From: an uncultured Bacteroidales bacterium
GTDB lineage: Bacteria; Bacteroidota; Bacteroidia; Bacteroidales; Bacteroidaceae
Length of the DNA: 40,840 bases
Assembly: GCA_902801425.1 (NCBI GenBank)
Contig: CADCIQ010000054.1
Span: 1-40,840, forward strand
Direction: 5' to 3'
Shown: piece by piece, positions 24,182 through 32,367 of the stretch
Layout of the letters: every line of letters begins with the position of its first letter
How positions within the stretch are numbered: position 1 is the stretch's first letter
Position numbers and translations under genes: made by a program
Notes under the pieces: model-generated
What the model was told of the DNA's origin: nothing
What the model saw: the letters and a program-made list of their open reading frames with translations, nothing else
Database searches by the model: none

Positions 24182-24276
24182 ATATTTGTCTTTTAAATGA
24201 TAAATATAGGGATTTCTTATGTAACTTCTCCCTCGCCCCTTGGGGAGAGGGTGCCCACAGGGCGGGTGAGGGGCTG
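24080..24276. repeat. family B doublet, copy 3 (cbiL-btuF junction, supplies the btuF start)
   Basis: Arms 24080-24126 and 24231-24276, inverted, with a spacer of about 104 nt that includes the btuF ATG at 24181. Confidence 0.9.
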
Positions 24277-24282
24277 TAGGCG

Positions 24283-24957
24283 TTATGGTCGGGTAACTAT
24301 CATCAACGAGAAATACGGAAAGCTTTCGGGCATTTCCTTCAGAATTTCATACTTCTGATTTGCCGTTCCTATATTCTCAAAGTAGTGGAATTGCAGATCT
24401 TTTGCTTCATGGAAAGCCTTGCTTACGGCTTCATGAGCCATAGAAAGCTTCATGATTACGAGATTGTAACCTTCGCTTGTTAGTCGGATAATCTCTTCGG
24501 CGGTAGTCTTTCCCGGAATGATGAGAAGTCGCTCCTGATGTTTGACGAGATGCAATCCTGCGACAGATGCGGCAGCAATGAAGGAAGGGATTCCTGGTGT
24601 CTGACGGCACTCTATACCCATTGTCTGAAGACGATCCATAACGTAATGGGTAGTGGCGAATATTCCGCTATCCCCTTCTGTCGCAACGGCGATGTCCATT
24701 CCTGCCTCATAGTCTTTTCTGATAGTTAATGCAAGCTCGTCATATACCTCGTTTGCCTTTTCTCGGTCGTGTGACATCGGTACTTTGACGGTTATCACCT
24801 TACTCTGATCAATATCCAGCTGTGCGATGATTTCAGCAGCTCTTGATGACTCTCCAACGGCAAAGCAATACACTTTTTCTGCCTTGGTCAAAAGTCGTAA
24901 AGTCCCGAGTGTCACCATATCGGCAGCACCCGGGCCTAAGGATATGAATCTTATCAT
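24283..24957 (-). CDS. cbiL: cobalt-factor II C20-methyltransferase CbiL
   Basis: SAM-dependent tetrapyrrole methylase of 224 residues. It starts RFISLGPGAADMVTLGTLR and has ATEGDSGIFATTHYV and QTPGIPSFIAAASVAGL. It methylates C20 of cobalt-factor II (cobalt-sirohydrochlorin), directly after the CbiK step encoded upstream. No internal repeat is present; a family E repeat precedes it and a family B element follows. Confidence 0.94.
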   Translation of the reverse strand: MIRFISLGPGAADMVTLGTLRLLTKAEKVYCFAVGESSRAAEIIAQLDIDQSKVITVKVPMSHDREKANEVYDELALTIRKDYEAGMDIAVATEGDSGIFATTHYVMDRLQTMGIECRQTPGIPSFIAAASVAGLHLVKHQERLLIIPGKTTAEEIIRLTSEGYNLVIMKLSMAHEAVSKAFHEAKDLQFHYFENIGTANQKYEILKEMPESFPYFSLMIVTRP

Positions 24958-24963
24958 ATTTTT

Positions 24964-25034
24964 GTAGGTTAGAGGTTAGGGTGAAGAGGTTAGAGTTTAT
25001 GAGTCTCTACCCCCTAACCTCTAATCTCTAACCG
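24964..25034. repeat. family E inverted repeat between cbiK and cbiL
   Basis: GGTTAGAGGTTAGGG on the left and CCCTAACCTCTAATCTCTAACC on the right form an inverted pair built of 6-7-nt units. Confidence 0.7.
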
Positions 25035-25037
25035 AGT

Positions 25038-26138
25038 TTATTCTTCCGGATTCTTTGAATGATAGTAGTCGAGAGGCTCGCCTGCGATAGCTTCCTTGGT
25101 GTGCTTCATCCAGATGTTAAGGATAGATGGCAGTTCGAGCAGACCCTTCTCAATCATTGTGGTGTTGTCGCAAGTATAGCCATTGTGAGAGAAGTACTTC
25201 TTCCAACTTGTATCTTCAACCTCACCCTCGTCATTTGCTTCATAGCCCTTTTTCTCATCCCAAGTATCATCATCGCCAGCCATATCTTTATGACCATGGT
25301 CACCATCAATAGACATAAGAGGATGACAATAAACTGTACCGCTCTTGATACCTGCTTTCTGCATACGCTCAAGTACATTGGTCTTGAAGTTATCCTTCAT
25401 ATCTACAGTACCCACAAAATATTTCTTGTTGTACTTCTGAAGGGCTGTCTCAAGCTGAGTGTAACGCACGTTTGCCTTGTAGGTATCATAAGAGTCTGGG
25501 TTACCATGTCCCATGAAAGCAACTACGCCCTTAGCTACCTTATCCTTATAGAGAGTGTTGAGTTCCTTTGCAACAGCATTAACGTCTTCGTTGGCATCCT
25601 GCAACAATGGCACACCGAGTTTCAGCTTCACATTAGCAAGATACGCATCGTCGAGGTCGCCATTATGGTTGTTTGCGAAGTCCTTGATGTAGTTGATTAC
25701 GCGGGTATATTCCTCACCAGGGATAACCTGAAGAGACTGAACCACAATCTCGTCATACTTCACACCATCAGCTGCGAAAGCGTTGAGCCAGTAGTTTGGA
25801 GCGTAGAAGTGGCGTGGCTCTACATTCTCGCCTGCTGCTGCATAGTTGATACAGATTGCAGAAGAGAAGCTCAGGAATACGTCATAGTCAGGGAATTGCT
25901 GCTTGTAGGCATCTATGGTACTATCAAAAGCATCGTATGCCTGCTGCCATGTAGAGCCGAAGGCAACAAGAAGGATAGCCTTATTGTGCTTCTTCTGTGA
26001 CTTTACTGTGTTAGATACAGCTTTCTGATAAATTACATAGTTTGATTCGTTGTCATCATCATCATCGCTACAAGCGGTGAATGAAAGTCCTGCCATGATA
26101 GTCAGCATGGCAAGGAGAAGTGTTTTAATCTTCATCAT
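25038..26138 (-). CDS. cbiK: sirohydrochlorin cobaltochelatase CbiK, lipoprotein form
   Basis: CbiK inserts cobalt into sirohydrochlorin. The family signature is clear: AILLVAFGSTWQQAYDAFD, VQSLQVIPGEEY, FMGHGNPDSYDTY with a candidate metal His, and VYCHPLMSIDGDHGHKDMAG with further His/Asp. Unlike cytosolic CbiK it has a lipoprotein signal (LSFTAC, Cys 23) followed by SDDDDDNES, which resembles surface-export signals of Bacteroidota. It would then act on the periplasmic or outer face, next to the BtuB receptor encoded just upstream with a 14-base overlap. A role in tetrapyrrole or metal scavenging is possible. Confidence 0.9.
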   Translation of the reverse strand: MMKIKTLLLAMLTIMAGLSFTACSDDDDDNESNYVIYQKAVSNTVKSQKKHNKAILLVAFGSTWQQAYDAFDSTIDAYKQQFPDYDVFLSFSSAICINYAAAGENVEPRHFYAPNYWLNAFAADGVKYDEIVVQSLQVIPGEEYTRVINYIKDFANNHNGDLDDAYLANVKLKLGVPLLQDANEDVNAVAKELNTLYKDKVAKGVVAFMGHGNPDSYDTYKANVRYTQLETALQKYNKKYFVGTVDMKDNFKTNVLERMQKAGIKSGTVYCHPLMSIDGDHGHKDMAGDDDTWDEKKGYEANDEGEVEDTSWKKYFSHNGYTCDNTTMIEKGLLELPSILNIWMKHTKEAIAGEPLDYYHSKNPEE

Positions 26139-28266
26139 TTTCTTGTTGTTTAGTTATTGTTTTAGAAGTTGTTATTGTCTTTCCTTTGTTGAATTTTATG
26201 GCGAATGAGGCATAGATTGTTGTACCTGCCGTCGTTGTTCCGAGATGGCAAGGGCGTGGGGTTGTGTCGCGATAGTTGAAGATGTTATCCACACCTACCT
26301 CCAAGCGATATGTCGTCTTGCTCTTACCCAGATCGTGGGTAGTGTTCAGTCGCCAAATCTGGAACCCCTTTCCGTTGCCGTCGTTCTCGTAGAATCTCTT
26401 GCTTGAGCCACGGGTACTGAGGTTGATGCCCATGTTATAGCAAGGAGAGAAGCGATGTCCGTAGTTGGCAAAGGCATTCCACTTGTTGTGAGCCATACCA
26501 TCGATTATGGCTTGCTGAAATCTGCCATGGGCGGAATTATAGACCGTTGCCTTGGTGTCAAGGTAGCTGTAATTGCCGCCTATGGTCAGTTCCTTAGTAA
26601 TCTTCCAAGAAGCATTCACGTCAACGCCGTATGTCTTGGCGTCCTCTGCATTCTTGTACATTCGCGGAATTATCTCTCCGCTTCCGTCACCAGTGTAGCT
26701 TGTTGTTGCCCCTGCAGGAATATCCTCTTTCGATACGTTCACAAGAGTGATCATATCCTCCAGTTTGTTTACATATCCTGTTACTGACACAGCTATGTTG
26801 TCAGTACGGTATTCTGCGCTTGCCGACCAGTAGTTGCTTGTCTGAGCCTCAAGGTCTTTGTTGCCCATGTAGTAATAGACCTTTTCACCCATACGTTTGG
26901 TGTAGTGATAGGAAAGTTCCTTTGGCGTGGGCGATTTGAATCCCTTGCTCCAGCCTGCTCGAAGTCGGATGTCACCAAGCGAGAGCATGGCACTCAGCTT
27001 TGGCGTGAAATGAAGTCCGAAGGCGGCATTATCTATTATTCTAAAGCCTGCCGTCACGTTCACGCATTTCAAGGGATTCCATTCGTCCTGAGCATATACG
27101 GCTGCCGTCCAGTCGTTTGCAGTTCCATCGCTTACTCGCATAGGAGCCTTGAGATAGTCGTATCTATATTCCGCTCCCACATTGAGAGTGTTTGCTTTTG
27201 GTAGATAGAACACACCCTTTATTGTAGCCATGTATCTCTGCTGATCACTCTGAAGGTTCTCCTGACCGGGGAAGTATGGGTAATAGTGAGTAAATTCACC
27301 TTTGTAATATCCATCTTCGAGGGTGGTATCTGTATAGAGATAATAGTATGCGTGCTTTTTCCAACTCAGATCCATGTCGATGTAATCCTTCTTGCCGAGC
27401 TTCATCTTGCCACCCAAGGCGGCACTCGCATTACGATACTTCAGGTCGTAGGTATATACATCGCATGAAGGGTGACGGCCATTCGTCGGGCGTGAGATAC
27501 GCTTTTCGTAGTAAGTTCCACTGGCATAGAGATCCAGCCCCTTGTATGGGCTATATGTCAGTCGTTCACCAATCTGCCAGTTTGTGTATTCGTTTACTGT
27601 CTTGTTACGAGAGTCGGTGAGGAGTTTTGCCTCTGCATATTCCTCGGTCGTGTTTTTCCAGCCATCGGTGTGCTGCAATTGGAAACTGGTGTAGGACTGG
27701 AACTTGCCGAACCTTACTCCAATGCCATTGTGTTGGCGAAGATCGTTGTAAGAGCCATATCGTGTGGTATTCTCAAGCAGAATGCCCTCGGTGTCGTGCT
27801 TCTTGGTTATGATGTTTATCACACCTGCTATTGCATCAGAACCGTAAAGTGCCGACTGTGCGCCTTTTACTATCTCGATTCTCTCAATATTGTGCGGGTC
27901 GATAAGACCGAGGTCGTTCTCGCCACCCACATCACCATGAATGCGCTTGCCGTCAATGAGAATGAGTATGTAGTTGTTACCCAGTCCGTTGAGCTGTGCC
28001 TGAGAACCCATATCGCCCTCGTTGAAAGCAAATGAAGCGGTAAGTCCTCCGAGGATATCCTCGAGCGACTTTCCACCATAGCTTTCTATCATTTTACGCG
28101 AGATAACCTCTGTCTGTACAGGAGCATCCTTAAGATGATGCTGTGTACCAGTTCCGGTCACAACAACCTCCTGAATCGTCTGCTGCTTCTCGGTCTTTTC
28201 CACCTGAGCATTTGCACATAAAGAAGTACTCGCCAATGATAGGGCGATGATATGTTTGTAATTCAT
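26125..28266 (-). CDS. btuB: TonB-dependent cobalamin receptor BtuB
   Basis: An outer-membrane receptor of 713 residues. The start at 28266 gives a signal peptide (ending LCANAQ); upstream in-frame codons lie in the riboswitch leader. The TonB-box/plug region has QEVVVTGTGTQHHLKDAPVQTEVI, NGLGNNYILILIDGKR, IERIEIVKGAQSALYGSDAIAGVINIIT; the barrel ends in an aromatic-rich strand followed by a Lys/Thr-rich tail. A cobalamin riboswitch directly upstream supports a cobamide substrate. First gene of btuB-cbiK-cbiL-btuF. Confidence 0.94.
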   Translation of the reverse strand: MNYKHIIALSLASTSLCANAQVEKTEKQQTIQEVVVTGTGTQHHLKDAPVQTEVISRKMIESYGGKSLEDILGGLTASFAFNEGDMGSQAQLNGLGNNYILILIDGKRIHGDVGGENDLGLIDPHNIERIEIVKGAQSALYGSDAIAGVINIITKKHDTEGILLENTTRYGSYNDLRQHNGIGVRFGKFQSYTSFQLQHTDGWKNTTEEYAEAKLLTDSRNKTVNEYTNWQIGERLTYSPYKGLDLYASGTYYEKRISRPTNGRHPSCDVYTYDLKYRNASAALGGKMKLGKKDYIDMDLSWKKHAYYYLYTDTTLEDGYYKGEFTHYYPYFPGQENLQSDQQRYMATIKGVFYLPKANTLNVGAEYRYDYLKAPMRVSDGTANDWTAAVYAQDEWNPLKCVNVTAGFRIIDNAAFGLHFTPKLSAMLSLGDIRLRAGWSKGFKSPTPKELSYHYTKRMGEKVYYYMGNKDLEAQTSNYWSASAEYRTDNIAVSVTGYVNKLEDMITLVNVSKEDIPAGATTSYTGDGSGEIIPRMYKNAEDAKTYGVDVNASWKITKELTIGGNYSYLDTKATVYNSAHGRFQQAIIDGMAHNKWNAFANYGHRFSPCYNMGINLSTRGSSKRFYENDGNGKGFQIWRLNTTHDLGKSKTTYRLEVGVDNIFNYRDTTPRPCHLGTTTAGTTIYASFAIKFNKGKTITTSKTITKQQENDED

Positions 28267-28321
28267 CCTGATGTAAATTATTATACCCCTATCCTGGGGG
28301 CGTTGATAATAATTATTGGAA

Positions 28322-28464
28322 GTTTGGCAGGTATTCTGGCTTGCCACAAAGCAGGACGTCTTCCCAGAGAGGTTCCAGTGACTTTAGTGTCCAGCTTCAC
28401 AATGGGCTCACAGCTGCAGGAACAGCTCAGGTTTTGCACCTGATTCCCTTGCACAGAAGAATCC
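28322..28464 (-). promoter_or_regulatory. cobalamin (adenosylcobalamin-class) riboswitch
   Basis: On the minus strand the segment has AAGGGAATCAGGTGC, AAAACCTGAGCTG, the GCAGCTGTGA core, a CACTGG box, GGGAAG and the B12 box AGCCAGAATACCTGCC (28326-28341), in the correct order. It sits between the btuB promoter and start. A CCCC/GGGG hairpin at about 28287-28301 lies between the aptamer and the ATG and may serve in the expression switch. Confidence 0.95.
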
Positions 28465-28506
28465 GAAATTAACAAATTTTTGATTTCCTGTTTCCAAATC
28501 CGAGCG

Positions 28507-28538
28507 CAAATATAATATAAATAGTGTAAACGACCAAA
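28507..28538 (-). promoter_or_regulatory. promoter of the btuB operon
   Basis: On the minus strand TTTGG (28534-28538), a 19-nt gap and TATATTTG (28507-28514), followed by GC, match the Bacteroidota promoter. The transcript would start just before the riboswitch. Confidence 0.8.
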
Positions 28539-28573
28539 TCTTTTAACTGTTTTTGTTAAAATTGCTTTAGGTT

Positions 28574-28605
28574 TTTGGTATTGTGTAATATTATTAGTAA
28601 TTTTG
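28574..28605 (+). promoter_or_regulatory. promoter of tig
   Basis: TTTGG at 28574-28578 and TAATTTTG at 28598-28605, divergent from the btuB promoter. Confidence 0.75.
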
Positions 28606-28693
28606 CACCCAATTTGGTGTGTAGTGTGCTCTTAGCACCTATATATAAATAAGGTAAGAATAAAATAAATCACATAACAACAAAAACTAAAAA

Positions 28694-30043
28694 ATGAATA
28701 TTTCATTAGAAAATCCAGAGAAGGTCAGCGGTGTACTCACACTCGTTGTTGAGGAGGCTGATTTCGCAGGAGATGTAGAGAAGCAGCTTAAGGACTATCG
28801 TAAGAAGGCTAATGTACCAGGTTTCCGTCCAGGTCAGGCACCACTCGGTTTGATCAAGCGTCAGGTTGGCGCTCAGGTAAAGGTTGACGTTATCAACCGT
28901 CTCGTAGGCGAGAAGCTTTATGAGTACATCAAAGAGAATAAGATCAATATGCTTGGCGAGCCAATGCCACATCTTGGTGAGGAGCCAGTTGACCTCGATG
29001 CAGCTGCACCTTACACTCTGAAGTTCGATATCGCTATCGCTCCAGAGTTCAAGGCTGAGCTTTCAGATAAGGACACTATCGTTTACTACGACATCACAAC
29101 TGATGACTCTATCGTTGACAAGCAGATTGAGGCTTTCGCAAGCCGTAGCGGCTCTTACCAAAAAGTAGATGAGTATCAGGACAACGATATGATCAAGGGT
29201 GACATCCGCGAGCTTAACGAGGATGGTAGCGCTAAGGAGGGTGGTATCACCGTTTCTCAGGCTTCTATGCTCCCTACATATATCAAGGTTGACGAGCAGA
29301 AGGCTCTCTTCCAGGGCTGTAAGGTTGGTGACATCATCGTGTTCAACCCAAAGAAGGCTTACCCAGAGAGCAACATCGAGATTTCTTCTCTTCTCAAGGT
29401 TTCAAAGGAAGAGGCAGAGAATATCACAGCTGATTTCTCATTCCAGGTAACAGAGATTTCTCGTTATCAGAAGCACGCTATCGACCAGGATCTCTTCGAT
29501 CAGGTTTATGGCGAGGGTAACGTAAAGGATGAGGCTGATTTCCGTGCAAAGGTAACTGAGGGTATCAAGGAGCAGATGGTTCAGAACGCAGACTTCCGTT
29601 TCCTTCAGGATGTTCGTACATACGTTGAGGGTAAGATCGGTGAAGTTAAGTATGCTGACGACCTCATGAAGCGTATCATGCTCGCTAACAACAAGGACAA
29701 GGGCATGGAGTATGTTGAGAAGAACTACGAGGCTTCTATCAAGGAACTCACTTGGAGCCTTGCTAAGAACCAGATCGTTGAGGCTCAGAAGATCAAGGTT
29801 GACGATGCTGACGTTAAGGCTGTTGCTATCGACGTTACTCGTATGCAGTTCGCTCAGTATGGTATGACAAGCGTACCAGAGGAGTATCTTGAGCAGTATG
29901 CTGAGGGTATGCTGAAGAACCGTGAGCAGGTTGACAACCTCGTTAATGCTGCTGTTGATCGCAAGCTCATGGCTGCCCTCAAGGATGTTGTCAAGCTCGA
30001 CAAGAAGACTATCAGCTTCGATGAGTTTGGTAAGCTTGATTAA
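28694..30043 (+). CDS. tig: trigger factor, ribosome-associated chaperone
   Basis: The 449-residue protein has the ribosome-docking motif PGFRPGQAPLGLIKRQVG near residues 40-57, preceded by VEEADFAGDVEKQLKDYRKKA, a central FKBP-like region (GDIRELNEDGSAKEGG, CKVGDIIVFN) and a long helical C-terminal arm. The length is normal for Bacteroidota trigger factors. The codon usage is regular and strongly biased, as in a highly expressed gene, and unlike the flanking accessory DNA. It folds nascent chains at the ribosome exit. Confidence 0.95.
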   Translation: MNISLENPEKVSGVLTLVVEEADFAGDVEKQLKDYRKKANVPGFRPGQAPLGLIKRQVGAQVKVDVINRLVGEKLYEYIKENKINMLGEPMPHLGEEPVDLDAAAPYTLKFDIAIAPEFKAELSDKDTIVYYDITTDDSIVDKQIEAFASRSGSYQKVDEYQDNDMIKGDIRELNEDGSAKEGGITVSQASMLPTYIKVDEQKALFQGCKVGDIIVFNPKKAYPESNIEISSLLKVSKEEAENITADFSFQVTEISRYQKHAIDQDLFDQVYGEGNVKDEADFRAKVTEGIKEQMVQNADFRFLQDVRTYVEGKIGEVKYADDLMKRIMLANNKDKGMEYVEKNYEASIKELTWSLAKNQIVEAQKIKVDDADVKAVAIDVTRMQFAQYGMTSVPEEYLEQYAEGMLKNREQVDNLVNAAVDRKLMAALKDVVKLDKKTISFDEFGKLD

Positions 30044-30123
30044 AAGACCTAACCAAGCCTTTTCTCCCTAGGGTCGAAGGGTCTTACGACAAATCTCCCC
30101 AAGGGAAGGGTGTTAGATACAAT

Positions 30124-30169
30124 AAATCCCTTATTCTTTCCGTTGTGGATTGAATAAGGGATTTTTATT
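30124..30169 (+). terminator. terminator of tig
   Basis: 13-bp stem AAATCCCTTATTC/GAATAAGGGATTT with a 15-nt loop, then T-rich sequence. The interval 30053-30110 contains a degraded GC-rich stretch (CTCCCCAAGGGAAGGG) that may be an old family B or C arm. Confidence 0.85.
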
Positions 30170-30178
30170 TGAATTTTA

Positions 30179-30209
30179 TTTGTAAATATGAAAAAAATGA
30201 TTATCTTTG
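30179..30209 (+). promoter_or_regulatory. promoter of the putative toxin-antitoxin pair
   Basis: TTTG at 30179-30182 and TATCTTTG at 30202-30209, an exact -7 box. Confidence 0.7.
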
Positions 30210-30241
30210 CATCAAAATAAGTATATAGGAGGATGTAATTT

Positions 30242-30403
30242 ATGGCAAGACCTATAAAAGAGACGCCTATTCTGTATGGTGCAGAGGCGCGTCAGTTTGA
30301 AATGCGCATGATGAATCCTGAGCCTGTTTCTAAGGAGCGCAGGGAGGCCATTAATCGTGACTATGAGTTCATGCGTACAAGATGTGTGAATTGTTCATTC
30401 TAA
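30242..30403 (+). CDS. small protein upstream of GNAT gene, putative antitoxin (53 aa)
   Basis: Starts MARPIKETPILYG, with a charged helical stretch (EARQFEMRMMNPEPVSKERRE). Such small genes directly precede GNAT acetyltransferase genes in many Bacteroidota, and the arrangement suggests an antitoxin. Its stop codon is directly followed by the ATG of the GNAT gene. No DNA-binding fold is evident from sequence alone. Confidence 0.65.
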   Translation: MARPIKETPILYGAEARQFEMRMMNPEPVSKERREAINRDYEFMRTRCVNCSF

Positions 30404-30943
30404 ATGATGAATAAGGGAACCATCCAGTTACGACGGCTTGGCGAAAACGATGTTGTAGGCCAGTTCGATTGTGGAGATGAAGACTTGAACGACTTCATCC
30501 ATACTGATGCGTCGTTGTATTTCAAGGTCCGCCTTGCTACCAGTTATTTGTTAGAAGATGGGGAGACTGGGAATGTTATAGGATATTTCAGTTTGGCTCA
30601 TGACCGTATTTCCCTGACCGATTTTCCAAGCAATTCCGCATATAATCGTTTTCGTAAGCAATTCTTCGCCCAAGGGAAAATGTTCAAAAGCTATCCTGCT
30701 TTGAAGATATGTCGTTTGGCTACAGATAAGAAATGTCATGGCGAAGGAATTGGAGCGATGATTATCAACATGATTTAAGCTTCGTATCGTAATGATAATA
30801 AGGCTGGTTGTCGCTTTATTACTGTTGATGCCTACAGAGATGCCCTTCCGTTCTATTATAAGCAAGGATTTGTCCCACTTTCAAAAGTCGATGAGGACTC
30901 AGATACGCGTCTGCTCTATTTTGATTTGGAAAGTGTAAGATGA
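30404..30943 (+). pseudogene. GNAT acetyltransferase (putative toxin) with in-frame stop codon
   Basis: The first 124 codons (IQLRRLGENDVVGQFDCGDEDLNDF, CRLATDKKCHGEGIGAMII) are a GNAT domain including the acetyl-CoA loop (xGxGxG-like HGEGIG). A TAA at 30776-30778 interrupts it, but the same frame continues for 54 codons (ASYRNDNKAGCRFITVDAYRDALPFYYKQGF ... ) to the TGA at 30941-30943 with the expected C-terminal GNAT strand. A single base change (for example Lys AAA to TAA) explains this. Probably an inactivated tRNA-acetylating-type toxin. Confidence 0.88.
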
Positions 30944-30955
30944 TAGTATAATATA

Positions 30956-30983
30956 ACAGCCCTCTGAGCAATCAGAGGGCTGT
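30956..30983. terminator. bidirectional terminator
   Basis: Perfect 12-bp stem ACAGCCCTCTGA/TCAGAGGGCTGT with a 4-nt loop, between the GNAT pseudogene and the convergent Dabb gene. Confidence 0.9.
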
Positions 30984-31000
30984 TTCTGTATTGTTTTGCT

Positions 31001-31306
31001 TTAAATCTCGTAATCCAGACACGTTCTGAGCACGGTGTAAGGTCTTACCTTGCCGTTGGCTACGGCAACGTGTGCAGGATGAACGGCATAGCCCTTGAGA
31101 GCCTCTGGACTTTCGAGCGTGCTGTCGAGCATTACGTCACAGTTGCTTGAGTCAAGACGACCGCTGATATTTACCTTGCACTCAAGAAGACCAGGAACCT
31201 TACCAACGAGTCCTTCGAGACCTTCCTTGATACCTGCCTTTACTTTTTCCTTCTCCTCGGCACTTAAATCCTCAGAGAGCTTCCATAGAATGATATGCTT
31301 TACCAT
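31001..31306 (-). CDS. Dabb (stress-responsive A/B barrel) domain protein
   Basis: 101 residues: MVKHIILWKLSEDLSAEEK at the start, GLLECKVNI in the middle and PAHVAVANGKVRPY with the conserved His near the end. These features define Dabb proteins, small dimeric alpha/beta barrels whose substrate is usually unknown. Single gene, no operon partner evident. Confidence 0.88.
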   Translation of the reverse strand: MVKHIILWKLSEDLSAEEKEKVKAGIKEGLEGLVGKVPGLLECKVNISGRLDSSNCDVMLDSTLESPEALKGYAVHPAHVAVANGKVRPYTVLRTCLDYEI

Positions 31307-31359
31307 AATTGTTATTTCTTTTTGATGTTAATGATACTTTTCTGATTCCTTTTTGGCTC

Positions 31360-31412
31360 CGATTGCTGGGAACGGACTTGAAACGGATTTGGAACGAAGG
31401 TAGAACGGACTT
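31360..31412. repeat. family G repeat (AACGGACTTG units)
   Basis: GGAACGGACTTGAAACGGAT and similar units repeat three to four times between the Dabb gene and the glycosyltransferase. The same phrase occurs at 39800-39850. Confidence 0.6.
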
Positions 31413-31416
31413 ACTG

Positions 31417-32163
31417 CTATGCCTTAGGCAAAGCCGGATATTTCCTGATCCAACCGTCAAGTCTTAGGCGCATTACTCCGAAGAATGCCTCTCCGAATAT
31501 TCCGCCGTTCATCTTTGAAACGCCTTCGCGTCTGTTGACGAAAATGACAGGCACTTCCTTGATCTTGAAGCCGATTTTGTAGGCGGTGAACTTCATCTCA
31601 ATCTGGAAGGCATAGCCCTTGAAACGGATCTTGTCAAGTTCTATTGTCTCAAGAACCCTGCGCTTGTAACACTTGAATCCGGCAGTCGTGTCGTGAACCT
31701 TGAAGCCTGTGATGAATCTGACGTATTTTGAGGCGAAATAGCTCATCAGTACTCGACCGATAGGCCAGTTTACCACATTCACACCACTAACGTATCGGCT
31801 TCCGATAGCCACGTCATAGCCTTCATCGTGACAGGCAGAGTAGAGGCGAGGCACATCGTTAGGATCGTGGCTGAAATCGGCATCCATCTCGAAAATGTAT
31901 TCGTAGTTATGCTCCAATGCCCATTTGAAGCCTGCAATATATGCCGTTCCTAGACCCTGTTTGCCAGAACGCTCTATTATGAAAAGTCGGTCCTTGAATT
32001 CCGTGTCCATGAGTCCGTGCACGATTTTTGCCGTTCCGTCAGGAGAGCCATCGTCAATGACAAGAATATGGAAACTCTTCTCCAGACCGTTTATTGCACG
32101 GATAATCTTCTCAATATTTTCCTTCTCGTTGTAAGTTGGAATTAATATTATGCTATCGCTCAT
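31417..32163 (-). CDS. polyprenol-phosphate mannosyltransferase-like GT2
   Basis: A 248-residue GT-A glycosyltransferase: ILIPTYNEKENIEKII, LVIDDGSPDGTAKIV, the metal-binding MDADFSHDP and DTTAGFKCYKRRVLE. The sequence and length resemble dolichol-phosphate mannose synthase homologues that transfer a sugar from a nucleotide sugar to a polyprenol phosphate. The exact sugar is unknown. No long C-terminal membrane domain. Own promoter at 32185-32192. Confidence 0.88.
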   Translation of the reverse strand: MSDSIILIPTYNEKENIEKIIRAINGLEKSFHILVIDDGSPDGTAKIVHGLMDTEFKDRLFIIERSGKQGLGTAYIAGFKWALEHNYEYIFEMDADFSHDPNDVPRLYSACHDEGYDVAIGSRYVSGVNVVNWPIGRVLMSYFASKYVRFITGFKVHDTTAGFKCYKRRVLETIELDKIRFKGYAFQIEMKFTAYKIGFKIKEVPVIFVNRREGVSKMNGGIFGEAFFGVMRLRLDGWIRKYPALPKA

Positions 32164-32184
32164 TTCTTTTTATTTTTTCGAATG

Positions 32185-32192
32185 CAAAGTTA
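32185..32192 (-). promoter_or_regulatory. -7 box of the glycosyltransferase promoter
   Basis: Minus strand TAACTTTG followed by CATTC, about 20 bases before the start codon; divergent from the mfd promoter. Confidence 0.6.
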
Positions 32193-32266
32193 GTAAATTC
32201 CGTTAATTTATCAAAACATTCTTGTTCTTTTATTGTTTTTTATTCTTATATTAAGAGATTTTTTGT

Positions 32267-32274
32267 TAACTTTG
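32267..32274 (+). promoter_or_regulatory. -7 box of the mfd promoter
   Basis: TAACTTTG followed by CAC; predicted leader of about 85 nt to the ATG at 32368. This makes the TTG at 32317 a less likely start. Confidence 0.6.
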
Positions 32275-32367
32275 CACTCAAAATTGAAAAATCAGACATC
32301 GCTTCGTAGGCGATAAGTGTTGTTTTTTCTTCGTGCGAGGTGTAAATGCACATTTGCTCGAAATGTA

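Noticed and set aside
25059-26000. 313-codon plus-strand ORF opposite cbiK
   Set aside because: No recognisable protein features; the minus strand encodes clear CbiK with a lipoprotein signal and operon context.
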